A DNA stretch of 61,631 bases from assembly GCA_040901795.1 (NCBI GenBank), contig JBBDYH010000168.1, positions 1 through 61,631 on the forward strand, read 5' to 3'. A program made the position numbers and the translations under genes. This document shows, one piece after another, positions 50,713 through 59,689 of this stretch; position 1 is the first letter of the stretch; the number at the start of each line of letters is the position of its first letter. The notes beneath the pieces are model-generated. The model was not told the origin of the DNA, did not search any database, and saw nothing but the letters and a program-made list of their open reading frames with translations. This stretch comes from JBBDYH01 sp040901795. Its GTDB lineage: Bacteria > Planctomycetota > Planctomycetia > Pirellulales > JALHPA01.

Positions 50713-50772
50713 GCGATTTTTTTGAGTTCTGAAGGAAACGCCCGAAGCTTGCCGGCCGTGGCGGGTGGCGTT

Positions 50773-50867
50773 CTGTAGGGAACGCCCTCCGTGGCGTTCC
50801 GGAAGCGCCAAACGGCTTCGCCGCGCCAACTCGCCCAACGGAACGGCACAGAGGCCGTTCCCTACAG
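50773..50867. repeat. 95-bp palindromic element, copy 2
   Basis: Same TIR CTGTAGGGAACG and the same internal hairpins as 9365-9458. The middle differs (GGAAGCGCCAAACGGCTTCG against GGAGCGCCGAGCGGCCTGGC), so the ends and arms are conserved more than the centre. Confidence 0.92.
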
Positions 50868-50894
50868 AGCGCAGACCTTCGGTCGGTGGGGCCG

Positions 50895-50921
50895 NNNNNN
50901 NNNNCCCCCCCCCCCCCCCCC
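50895..50921. other. Assembly gap: 10 N then 17 C
   Basis: Ten N bases followed by an unbroken run of 17 C. The run looks like a sequencing or scaffolding artefact at a gap in an intergenic region, so distances across it are unreliable. Confidence 0.95.
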
Positions 50922-51010
50922 ACAACTCGTCGCCCCGCTATCCCACCGCCGCCCCCTTGACTATCATTTGATGCATTTGCCCGACCGCGCCAAACTTTCC
51001 GCTGGCGCGC

Positions 51011-51049
51011 AAAAAAAGAGGGCTCTTGCTCGCCGGGACAAGAACCCTC
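51011..51049 (-). terminator. Rho-independent terminator on the minus strand
   Basis: Read on the minus strand: GAGGGTTCTTG, loop, CAAGAGCCCTC, then seven T. The 11-bp arms are 51039-51049 and 51018-51028 with one mismatch, and the A run 51011-51017 becomes the T tail. No minus-strand gene precedes it between here and the carA start. Confidence 0.75.
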
Positions 51050-51246
51050 CAGTTTGGCTGTCCGAACACGAGAGCGTCGCTCGTTGACGAGTATCGCTTG
51101 TGCCCGGAGACCCACAGCCGTAATGTCGGTATCGAATCGCCAGGCGCGCCAACTTTAGGGACGCGCCGCGCGGCTTGACGATCCGCAGGTCGCCTCAGCC
51201 GCCGACCCTTGCAATCGACACGATTTATCAACACACACGCCTACGA

Positions 51247-52395
51247 ATGACACAGCCTGCAAAGCTTGCCCTGGAAGATGGAACGGTATTCACGGGAACC
51301 TCGATCGGCGCGGCCGGTGAAGTCGATGGCGAAGTCTGCTTCAACACCTCGATGACCGGTTATCAGGAGATCCTCACGGACCCCAGCTACCGCGGCCAGA
51401 TCGTCACGATGACGTATCCGGAGATCGGCAATTACGGCATCAACGTCGATGATCTGGAGAGCGCCAAGCCCCATCTGGCCGGCTTCGTCGTGCGGCAGCG
51501 GAGCCGCGTGGCTAGTAACTTCCGCTCCGACGAGACACTGGAGGCGTACCTGGCGAGGCACGGCGTCGTCGGCATCGCCGGCGTCGATACACGCGCGCTG
51601 GTGCGGCACATCCGCGATCAAGGCGCTATGAAGGGAGTGCTTTCGACCGTTGATCCGGACAACGTGAGCCTGGTGAAAAAGGCCCGACTGAGTCCCGGGC
51701 TTGTCGGTCGCGACCTGGTCCGCGAGGTCATGCCGACCCAGCCGCGCAACTGGGATGAGCGGCTGCACGAACTTACGCGGATGGGACACAGCCCTATCGA
51801 CATCAAAGAAGGGCATGCACAGCGCAGCGGCGACTGCGACGCCCACGTCGTCGCCATCGACTACGGCATGAAGTGGAACATCGCCCGGCACCTCGCCGAG
51901 ATGGGTTGCCGAGTCACGGTCGTACCGGGCACCGCCACCGCCGACGAAGTGCTCGCGCTTAAGCCGGACGGCGTGTTTCTCTCCAACGGCCCGGGCGATC
52001 CCGAGCCGCTCACGTACGCGATCGATATGATCCGCGACGTGCTCGGCCGAGCCCCCGTCTTTGGGATCTGCCTGGGCCATCAGCTCCTGTCGCTGGCCTG
52101 TGGGGCGCAAACCTTCAAGCTCAAGTTCGGCCATCGCGGCGCGAACCAGCCGGTGATGAACGTCGAGAGGGGTAAGGTTGAGATCACCTCGCAGAATCAC
52201 GGTTTCGCCGTCTCGCCCGATTCGCTCCCCGGCGACCTGGAAGTGACGCACCACAACCTCAACGACGGCACGATCGAAGGCGTCCGCCACCGCCGTCTCC
52301 CCGCCTTCAGCGTCCAATACCACCCCGAAGCTTCCGCCGGCCCGCACGACAGCGGGTATCTGTTTGGCAAGTTTCGAGAGTTGATGGGGAAGTAA
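51247..52395 (+). CDS. carA: Carbamoyl-phosphate synthase small subunit
   Basis: A 382-residue glutaminase subunit that feeds ammonia to CarB for pyrimidine and arginine synthesis. The N-terminal domain begins 'AKLALEDGTVFTGTSIGA' and contains 'GEVCFNTSMTGYQEIL'. The class I amidotransferase domain has the nucleophile in GICLGHQLL and the His/Glu pair in YHPEAS. ATG 51247 aligns with the family start. carB is not in the window. A minus-strand terminator lies upstream. Confidence 0.96.
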   Translation: MTQPAKLALEDGTVFTGTSIGAAGEVDGEVCFNTSMTGYQEILTDPSYRGQIVTMTYPEIGNYGINVDDLESAKPHLAGFVVRQRSRVASNFRSDETLEAYLARHGVVGIAGVDTRALVRHIRDQGAMKGVLSTVDPDNVSLVKKARLSPGLVGRDLVREVMPTQPRNWDERLHELTRMGHSPIDIKEGHAQRSGDCDAHVVAIDYGMKWNIARHLAEMGCRVTVVPGTATADEVLALKPDGVFLSNGPGDPEPLTYAIDMIRDVLGRAPVFGICLGHQLLSLACGAQTFKLKFGHRGANQPVMNVERGKVEITSQNHGFAVSPDSLPGDLEVTHHNLNDGTIEGVRHRRLPAFSVQYHPEASAGPHDSGYLFGKFRELMGK

Positions 52396-52416
52396 GGGCA
52401 GTCGGCTCGGGCGTAT

Positions 52417-52445
52417 CTGCCATGTCCCTTCCACCGTTGTATAAT
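52417..52445 (+). promoter_or_regulatory. Probable sigma-70 promoter
   Basis: CTGCCA (52417-52422), a 17-base spacer, then TATAAT (52440-52445), 26 bases before the ATG of the next gene. Confidence 0.55.
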
Positions 52446-52471
52446 TGACGCAGCACGCATAGGACACCACG

Positions 52472-52762
52472 ATGCATGTTTCCATTGAGGAGCGGCGGAA
52501 TACCGGTGGCGACATCCTGCGCCGCCTCTTCGAGCCCGAGAAGGGCAATCTCTCTCCCGAGGTCGCCCGCTTTCTTCTGAGTATCGATTTCTCGGCGGCT
52601 GACCGGGCGCGGATGGAGCTGCTAGCTGAAAAATCACAGGCTGGCGAGCTGCTTTCCGACGAGCGCGAGGAGCTCAACGACTACGTTCGCATTGGTCACT
52701 TGGTCGCACTGATCCAGTCGAAGGCTCGCAAGTCGCTTAATCAAAACGGCGCCGCAACTTAA
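52472..52762 (+). CDS. Small protein upstream of HNH gene
   Basis: A 96-residue acidic helical protein. 'LLSIDFSAADRARMELLAEKSQAGELLSDEREELNDYVRIGHLVALIQSKARKSL' is a pattern I associate with small planctomycete genes that sit directly before HNH endonuclease genes. ATG follows AGGACACCACG. The HNH gene begins 7 bases after its stop. Function unknown; it may be an antitoxin-like partner or simply a linked gene. Confidence 0.75.
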   Translation: MHVSIEERRNTGGDILRRLFEPEKGNLSPEVARFLLSIDFSAADRARMELLAEKSQAGELLSDEREELNDYVRIGHLVALIQSKARKSLNQNGAAT

Positions 52763-52768
52763 ATCGGC

Positions 52769-52919
52769 ATGGAACGATCACTTGCGCAGACGGTTCGTGA
52801 CCGTGCCGGCGGCCGTTGCGAATACTGCCAGATGCCTGCGGCGCTCTACCGAACGCTTTATCATTTTGACCAGGTTATCGCCGTAAAGTTGATGGGCCGA
52901 AAGCAACCGACGACGGATG
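52769..52919 (+). pseudogene. HNH endonuclease, truncated by a palindromic repeat
   Basis: The first ~35 codons read 'RDRAGGRCEYCQMPAALYR', the usual start of a small HNH nuclease (zinc pair CEYC), and 'YHFDQVIAVK' is a degraded H-x-x-x-H-I region. At 52920 the reading frame enters half of the TTTGGAGTGC element and the family sequence is lost. The catalytic His and the second zinc pair are absent, so this is very likely inactive. Confidence 0.75.
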
Positions 52920-52955
52920 GAAATCCAAAGCGTCGACGAGTCGCCGCACTCCAAA
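52920..52955. repeat. Half element matching 60532-60651
   Basis: GAAATCCAAAG, a small hairpin, then GTCGCCGCACTCCAAA. The outer 22 bases match the reverse complement of 60532-60553 exactly. It lies 4 bases beyond the GAP1-like gene stop. Confidence 0.85.
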
Positions 52956-52959
52956 CGTG

Positions 52960-54465
52960 CTACCGCTCGCCGAAGATGATCGAGAGCACTTGCAGCGAGG
53001 CGATGGCGCGGTCGGGCTCGCGGAGGCCGTCTTCGAGGCAGCTTTCCCAGATCGCCAGCGAGTAGCGCAGATACTGCTCGCGCGATTCTTCAAGCTTGTC
53101 GGGACCCAGCTCGGTGACCAACTGCGGCCAAAGGCGGTTCATTTCCTCCAGCGCGCGTTCATCGCCAGCCATGGCGTCGAAGACCACGTCGTCCAGCTTT
53201 TCCAATCGTTCGAGGTTCGCCGACGATTCCACCTCGATCAGGACCGACGGCGCTTGCCGGTACGTGAGGCGCTGCAGATGCACTTTGCGCGCGGCGGCGT
53301 GGTCGGTTTCATCGTAGATGCCGGTCGTGTCTGCGTCGTCGTCCGACTCCGGCTCCGCCTCGGCGTGCGGCTGACCGGCTAGTAAGAGGGCGAGGAAATC
53401 GTCGTCTGTCGTGCTGGCGCCATTGGCAAATGCCGGCGAGTCGGATGGGTTGGCCGGCGTTGCGGCGGCGCGCGGACGGGCAGCCTTGGTGTAGGCGGGG
53501 AGTTCGCGTCGCAGGTGCTCGCCCAACTCGTTGAGGTTGGTCAGGTGAAGTCCTTCCTTTCGATCACGCAACTGTTCGACCAGCATCGCCAGCGCATCGC
53601 GCCCAATGCAATCGGCAAGGTAACCCCCCCAGCCAGTGGGGGACGTGGCGCTGGGTCTGCCAGCAACCCCCGGACAAGCTGAAGCTTGAACTCCAACAGA
53701 AGCTGCAGCTTGCCCTCCCACGGAAGGTGAAGCTTGAACTCCAACTGGAGGCGCGACGTCGATCACCGTGACCAATTGCTGCCGATACAGCCGGCGCAGT
53801 TCCGCGGACTCTTCCGACGAGATCAACAGATGGAATGGCCGGCGCGGAGAGTACGTCAATCCCGTCGCAAAGGACAACTCGCCGCGCGCGCTGAGAGGCA
53901 AGAGATTGAGAATCCCTGCCACCGTCGCCTCGGGCTTGCGCACGCCAATCAGCACGACGGGGAGGGGTTTCAGGACAGCCTCGATGAGCCGACCGATCGT
54001 ACTGGCGCCGCAGTTTTCCACGAGCTGCCCGATCAACCCTTCGTCGACCGGCGCCGCCCGGCCGGCAAGCTGAAACGGAACCAACTGGCTGGGAACGGCG
54101 TCGCAAACCCGCAGCAGACCTTTGGCCCAAGCGGCGCGCAACAGCGCGAAGGGGTTGTTGGCAAAGCGGGCCAGCACCGGCGGCGACACGATCAGGCAAT
54201 GGGTATACGTCCGCAGGCCGCGGCCGCTGTACTCCTCGCCGGCAAGCAGCGTCTTCGAGACGCAATAGGCGCCGCTCGGCAGGCGGAAGAAGTTGACGCT
54301 GGCGGCAGTGGCCACCGACGACGACTCCAGCGAATCGTGCGACGGGCCCCAGACCGAAAGCTCGCGCGCGTCGCATTCATCCACACCCGGGCTGCGCGCC
54401 ACAAGGTGGTAACCGACCGCGTGATCGCTTTCGGCGGAAGTGAAGATGGCTTGTTCGATCAGCAC
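52960..54465 (-). CDS. GAP1-like GTPase-associated protein
   Basis: A 501-residue protein. The N-terminal ~170 residues (IEQAIFTSAESDHAVGYHLVAR..., VNFFRLPSGAYCVSKT, EEYSGRGLRTYTHCLIV) match what I recall of the GTPase-associated protein 1 N-terminal family (GAP1-N2). A middle domain ('LPVVLIGVRKPEATVAGILNLLP', 'FATGLTYSPRRPFHLLI') follows and an acidic helical C-terminus ends it. GTG 54465 with AAGGA upstream is preferred over an ATG in a palindrome at 54516. Three covarying hairpins (53674-53745) are translated in frame as a Gly/Val/Gln/Ala-rich linker (VGVQASPSVGGQ). It lies 3' to the GTPase gene and is the last gene of the cassette. Confidence 0.7.
   Translation of the reverse strand: MLIEQAIFTSAESDHAVGYHLVARSPGVDECDARELSVWGPSHDSLESSSVATAASVNFFRLPSGAYCVSKTLLAGEEYSGRGLRTYTHCLIVSPPVLARFANNPFALLRAAWAKGLLRVCDAVPSQLVPFQLAGRAAPVDEGLIGQLVENCGASTIGRLIEAVLKPLPVVLIGVRKPEATVAGILNLLPLSARGELSFATGLTYSPRRPFHLLISSEESAELRRLYRQQLVTVIDVAPPVGVQASPSVGGQAAASVGVQASACPGVAGRPSATSPTGWGGYLADCIGRDALAMLVEQLRDRKEGLHLTNLNELGEHLRRELPAYTKAARPRAAATPANPSDSPAFANGASTTDDDFLALLLAGQPHAEAEPESDDDADTTGIYDETDHAAARKVHLQRLTYRQAPSVLIEVESSANLERLEKLDDVVFDAMAGDERALEEMNRLWPQLVTELGPDKLEESREQYLRYSLAIWESCLEDGLREPDRAIASLQVLSIIFGER
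53674..53745. repeat. Covarying hairpins i, j, k inside a coding sequence
   Basis: Inverted copies at 53674-53697 (CAAGC-TTCA-GCTTG), 53698-53721 (imperfect) and 53724-53745 (stem broken on one side). All three keep the GAP1-like frame open. Confidence 0.9.
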
Positions 54466-54524
54466 GGGGGGGTTCCTTGAGGCGTGGTGGGCGGATTTGT
54501 AGTAGGCACACTCCATGTGCCGAA

Positions 54525-54579
54525 GTGTAGTCCTCTCGCTCCGCGAGAGGATGCATCACGCGGAGCGTGATGGCTACAC
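54525..54579. repeat. Double palindrome with CTCCG loops
   Basis: Between GTGTAG (54525-54530) and CTACAC (54574-54579) are two hairpins: CCTCTCGC-TCC-GCGAGAGG (54532-54550) and ATCACGC-GGA-GCGTGAT (54555-54571). The second recurs inverted at 61589-61605. It fills the gap between the GTPase stop and the GAP1-like start. Confidence 0.9.
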
Positions 54580-54582
54580 TGG

Positions 54583-55491
54583 CTACACCTTCATCTGTTT
54601 CAGCAGCCATTCGAACGGCTCGACGATCCCCCGTGGCTCGACGCGGAGCGGCGCCACGACGCGACCACGGCCACGCACGTACCGCGTCACGCAGCTTCCC
54701 GCCACACCCGCCGCGAAGAACTGGTGATTGCGGAAGCGCTCGTTGCAATGCTGCCACAAGCCCGAGGCGTGCTGCCGGGCGAACTCGTACGGGTCGTCGA
54801 AGCAGCGCTCGCACTGGTCGGCCTTGCTGAGGATCAACGCCACGGGACGGTGCCGCCAGCCACGCTTGGGATCGTCGTCCAGCTCGCTCAGGTAGCTCAA
54901 CAGCTTCATGCTGAAGTAGTCCTGATCGCGGCAGCCTTCCATGAGCTTTGAGGCGTCGATGAGGATCATGGTTCCGGCGCACTTCTCGAGGAACGAGCGG
55001 ATCACCCGGTAAGTGTGCGGATGATCGACCTCTTCCAGGATCGCATCGCCCGACATATCGGGCATGATCAGCTCGGCGGCGTTGCGGCGCTCGTGCATGC
55101 TGACCTGGCAGTGCATCCAGTTCCACTGGTCCGGCTCGTTGGGGGTCTTGTTGGGGAATTCGCGGCGCATCAGCGCGGCGATCGCGGTCTGCTGCAGCGT
55201 GATCGAGAAAGCCCCGCGCGCCAGGATCTGCATGCCCCGCATCTTGCGCGAGAGCATGTCGAGCAGCATGCCCAGATAGACCGTCTTGCCCACGCCGCTG
55301 GCGCCGATCGCGGCCACCATGCGGGGGCGTATTTTCTGCGTATTGGCCTGATGCGCAAGCGCCATCGGCGCCTGGCAACAGTGGCACATCTCGGCGTCAT
55401 AGGTGTTCTCTTCGCCACAGATGTAGCAGGGGATCTGGGCGGCAAACTCGGCTAAGCGATAGGATTCCATGGGAAGCATGCTCTTACTCAT
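54583..55491 (-). CDS. Zinc-ribbon P-loop GTPase of the GAP1 cassette
   Basis: A 302-residue NTPase. Residues ~22-40 hold a zinc ribbon (CYICGEENTYDAEMCHCCQ). The P-loop is GASGVGKT (~63-70), a DxxG-type switch is in MPDMSGD (~145), and a guanine-specificity motif variant is SKAD (~222). The last feature favours GTP over ATP. It resembles the DO-GTPase2-like families predicted in conflict systems. The start ATG (SD GAGGTG six bases upstream) overlaps the stop of the FGE-like gene by 4 bases, showing translational coupling. Confidence 0.8.
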   Translation of the reverse strand: MSKSMLPMESYRLAEFAAQIPCYICGEENTYDAEMCHCCQAPMALAHQANTQKIRPRMVAAIGASGVGKTVYLGMLLDMLSRKMRGMQILARGAFSITLQQTAIAALMRREFPNKTPNEPDQWNWMHCQVSMHERRNAAELIMPDMSGDAILEEVDHPHTYRVIRSFLEKCAGTMILIDASKLMEGCRDQDYFSMKLLSYLSELDDDPKRGWRHRPVALILSKADQCERCFDDPYEFARQHASGLWQHCNERFRNHQFFAAGVAGSCVTRYVRGRGRVVAPLRVEPRGIVEPFEWLLKQMKV

Positions 55492-56711
55492 ACAGTCACC
55501 TCATATTCGGCCAGCGCCTCTTCGGGTTGGCCAGTAAACGCCGCAGTTGGATCGACCGCCAGATCGCAGGTCCCCAGCACGCACCGGAAACCGATGTTGT
55601 GCTTGCGCCCCAACGGCGCCTCGCCGCTGGTGAACTGACAGGTCGCCTGGTTTTCAAAATACGTATCGAAGGCGCCGCCGCGGATGTTCTTCAGCGTGCC
55701 TTGCTCCAACTCCTCGGGCGGGACATCGTCCGAGGCGGAATCGAAGTCGCCGAGCGTCCATTCCCAGACGTTGCCGATGAGCTGATACACGCCGCCGACG
55801 CTGACGCCTTCCGGAAACTCCTCGACGGAGACAGCGCCGCCGCACCAAGCTGACCAGAGGTTGGCCCGCTCGCGATCCATCGCCTGGCCCCACGGGTAGC
55901 GCCGCTGTCGGCGCGTCGAGTTTCCCACGGCCACCGGCCAGCTTGCCGCCTTCACCCATTCGGCATCGCTCGGCAGACGCTTGCCGATCCAGCGCGCATA
56001 CGCCGAAGCCTCGTACCACGACACACCGGTGACCGGATGCTTGGCCTTGCCGGGCGGATAGCGGCCGTTTTCCCAGTAGCGGGGACCCGGCATGCCCGAC
56101 TTATCCACGAAGTCGAGCACGGCTGGAAGTATTTCGGGATGCCAGATCGACGATTGCTCATAGCCGCCGGCATCGACAAAGGCCTGGTACTGCTCATTGG
56201 TGACCGGGTAGCGGTCCATGTAGAGGCTATCCACACGAACCACGGCGTGGTGGACTTCATCATCCCCCTCGCTGCCGGGGAAGTCGCCGAAGTCGGTGAG
56301 ATCCAGACCCACCTCGCCCGTCGGCACCAGCGCCATCTCATCGGCGAGCATCTCGTGGGCGTGTTGAAGCTGCGGCGCAGTCAGGTCGCCGACGATCTGC
56401 GGCCGCAGCAACAGTGAATAGCGGCCGTCGCTGAACATCTGTTCGACGAGCGAGTCGAGCTCTTGCGGGCTTTGATGACGCGCTCTTGCGGAAGTCTGCA
56501 GCGGTTGAGGCGATGGAGCGTGCGGTGGAGTTGACTTCAAAGCGCGTGCCACGCGAGCGCGTTTGGGGCGCACCAGCTTGACGCCGTGCCACGCGGCCGC
56601 GGCCACGCTCAGTCCGCACAGCCACGACCAAGCGCTTGCGCCGACCCACCAACACAACAGTGCCGAGGCCAAAACCAGCAGGCTTACCCGATACGATCCC
56701 TTCAGCTTCAT
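55488..56711 (-). CDS. Membrane-anchored FGE/SUMF1-like protein
   Basis: A 407-residue protein. Two N-terminal hydrophobic helices (VSLLVLASALLCWWVGASAW, WLCGLSVAAAAW) are followed by a low-complexity linker and an FGE-sulfatase fold (~125-395): 'DRYPVTNEQYQAFVDAGGY', 'HPVTGVSWYEASAYARWIGKRLPSDAEW', 'RRYPWG', 'LIGNVWEWTLGDF', 'LKNIRGGAFDT', 'GFRCV'. Most such proteins are not true formylglycine enzymes; here no sulfatase is near and the gene overlaps the GTPase gene, so it may be a sensor or effector. ATG 56711 follows GGAGG. Confidence 0.85.
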   Translation of the reverse strand: MKLKGSYRVSLLVLASALLCWWVGASAWSWLCGLSVAAAAWHGVKLVRPKRARVARALKSTPPHAPSPQPLQTSARARHQSPQELDSLVEQMFSDGRYSLLLRPQIVGDLTAPQLQHAHEMLADEMALVPTGEVGLDLTDFGDFPGSEGDDEVHHAVVRVDSLYMDRYPVTNEQYQAFVDAGGYEQSSIWHPEILPAVLDFVDKSGMPGPRYWENGRYPPGKAKHPVTGVSWYEASAYARWIGKRLPSDAEWVKAASWPVAVGNSTRRQRRYPWGQAMDRERANLWSAWCGGAVSVEEFPEGVSVGGVYQLIGNVWEWTLGDFDSASDDVPPEELEQGTLKNIRGGAFDTYFENQATCQFTSGEAPLGRKHNIGFRCVLGTCDLAVDPTAAFTGQPEEALAEYEVTV

Positions 56712-56752
56712 ACAAACCTCCAACCCGCCGAGGCGGGCGTGTTACCTTTCGA

Positions 56753-57412
56753 TCAGGACGCCTTGCTCTTGGCCTGGCGTCGTCGGGCTGCGTCTTTCTG
56801 CAGCAGTTGGAATTGCGAAATCACGGAACCTAATACGGGATCCACGCCGCCGCGCTCGATCGCAGCGCCGTTGACGTTGCCGGACGGCGCGGCCACCACG
56901 GTCAGCGGCGCGACATGGTTGTGTTCGACGCGCTCGACGAGGATCTGCGATTGCTTGTCGAGGATCTTGCGGAGCTGGCGGAACTCGGCCGTCCACTCGG
57001 CACGCTCCTCGGTGAGTTGTCTTTTCTGGTCGGCGACGGTTTGAGCAAGCTCTTCGCAGCGCCGCCGCACGGTCTCCAGCTCTTCCTCGAGCATCCCGCG
57101 CTCTTGTTCCACTTCGGCGAGCAGTCGGACCGAGTCCGGCGATTCACTAGCGGCGTGTTGTTTTTGCGTCTGCCACTGCGTGCGCTCGGCAGTCAACTTC
57201 TCACGCTCCTCGGCGATCCGACGGCGCTCCTCCTTGATGCGGCGGTCGTGCTGGTCGAGCCGTTCGCGCATCGATTCCAGGCCGGAGAAAAGCTGAGCGA
57301 CGAACAGGTCCAGGCTCTCGTGACCTGCGCGGAGGGCGGACAGCGTATCCCGCACCGGCGTCCAATCGACATTGGGGCGCGACGCGGTCGTGGGTAAGGC
57401 GGCGGTCGGCAT
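56753..57412 (-). CDS. Coiled-coil protein, first gene of the GTPase cassette
   Basis: A 219-residue protein. Residues ~45-165 are a long charged coiled coil (RERLDQHDRRIKEERRRI..., EVEQERGMLEEELETVRRRCEELAQTV...). The C-terminal tail contains 'GGVDPVLGSVISQFQLLQKD'. No enzymatic motif. It lies 42 bases before the FGE-like gene in the same direction and probably scaffolds the complex. No Shine-Dalgarno sequence is seen. Confidence 0.7.
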   Translation of the reverse strand: MPTAALPTTASRPNVDWTPVRDTLSALRAGHESLDLFVAQLFSGLESMRERLDQHDRRIKEERRRIAEEREKLTAERTQWQTQKQHAASESPDSVRLLAEVEQERGMLEEELETVRRRCEELAQTVADQKRQLTEERAEWTAEFRQLRKILDKQSQILVERVEHNHVAPLTVVAAPSGNVNGAAIERGGVDPVLGSVISQFQLLQKDAARRRQAKSKAS

Positions 57413-57778
57413 TCGGCACTTGTTGGGTGAAGTTGACGGGGACGCCTGGCGTGATGAGTGCGCCGGTGTTCGAGCGGCGAAGACTCACCTCGCGCGATTT
57501 ATGTGTCCAATTCCCCGCTTGCAGCGAATGTGCAAGGCCTTTGGCTCGGGCTCGTTGGCGCCCACCGGGACGAGGCCGCACCCGCCACGATATGAATGCG
57601 GATTGAGCCTCAGTGGAAGGCTAGTTCAGTAACTGGGGTGCGGCAAATGATCGTAGGCCGCACTCTCCGTGTGCGGGACGACACACGGAGTGCGCCTACT
57701 ACAATGGGGCGGCAAACGGAGTGTGCCGGCAGCAATCGAGCGAAAAGAATCGATCGTGCCGATTGTGGCGAACGGGGT
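57413..57778. other. Intergenic region with a long palindrome
   Basis: About 370 bases without a gene. At 57653-57711 is a ~28-bp imperfect hairpin (GTAGGCCGCACTC... against ...GAGTGCGCCTAC) that carries the CTCCG word twice in opposite senses. Confidence 0.7.
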
Positions 57779-58036
57779 CTACTTTGCGCCGTTTGAGCCG
57801 GAAGGCGGGATGGTTTCGAGCGGCTCGAGACGAGAGATGTGAGCCAGATCGACTTTTACCGATCGCTCAAAGAAGGTCTGTCCCGGATCACCGGTCAAAC
57901 CCACAACAGCGGTTCGCGCGCCCACCATTAACAAGTCGGGATGGCGGATATCGTAGCCCGCGCCATCGGTGAGGACGAGGCGAAACGGCTCGAACGGTTG
58001 CTGGCGCAGACTCTCCCGAAGCTCTTCAGGAACCAT
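57779..58036 (-). CDS. Small conserved planctomycete protein
   Basis: An 85-residue protein of beta-strand type: 'ELRESLRQQPFEPFRLVLTDGAGYDIRHPDLLMVGARTAVVGL' is a pattern I recall from small planctomycete proteins; the function is unknown. GAGG lies seven bases before the second ATG (58036), which I prefer to the first (58039). Confidence 0.75.
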   Translation of the reverse strand: MVPEELRESLRQQPFEPFRLVLTDGAGYDIRHPDLLMVGARTAVVGLTGDPGQTFFERSVKVDLAHISRLEPLETIPPSGSNGAK

Positions 58037-58124
58037 CATTGTACCTCATTGCTTAGCCTACTTACCGAAGTATACATGGGGCCGCGCCGCGAGGCCACTC
58101 CGCGCCGGCCGAGACGCATGGGCG

Positions 58125-59531
<1,407 letters not shown>

Positions 59532-59639
59532 GAGCGTTCTCTTATGGATAAATGGGGAATGACTGGAATCGGGAATGGGACGGCAAAAGGGGAATGATTG
59601 GAATGGGGAATCGGGAATGAAGTTCGCTTGCGATTCCCG

Positions 59640-59681
59640 CATTCCGCATTCCGCATTCCGCATTCCCCATTCGCCCATTCC
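59640..59681. repeat. Heptamer array, CATTCCG/CATTCCC, 6 units
   Basis: CATTCCG (three), CATTCCC, CATTCGC, CCATTCC, ending 8 bases before the DUF1080 stop. Upstream (59550-59622) further 'gggaatgg' words occur with irregular spacing. Confidence 0.9.
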
Positions 59682-59689
59682 CCATTTCC

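Larger units (their letters stand above)
50713..51246. other. Intergenic region with element copy 2, N gap and candidate small RNA
   Basis: It holds the 95-bp element copy (50773-50867), the phrase AGACCTTCGGTCGG (about 50873-50886), ten N (50895-50904), 17 C (50905-50921) and a minus-strand terminator at 51011-51049. No gene is supported on either strand. Confidence 0.7.

Noticed and set aside
50905..50921. Poly-C tract as a phase-variation repeat
   Set aside because: It directly follows an N gap and lies outside any gene, so an assembly artefact is more likely.
55488..56711. FGE-like protein as a sulfatase-maturing enzyme
   Set aside because: No sulfatase gene is near, the protein has an N-terminal membrane anchor and its gene overlaps the GTPase gene; most FGE-fold proteins lack that activity.
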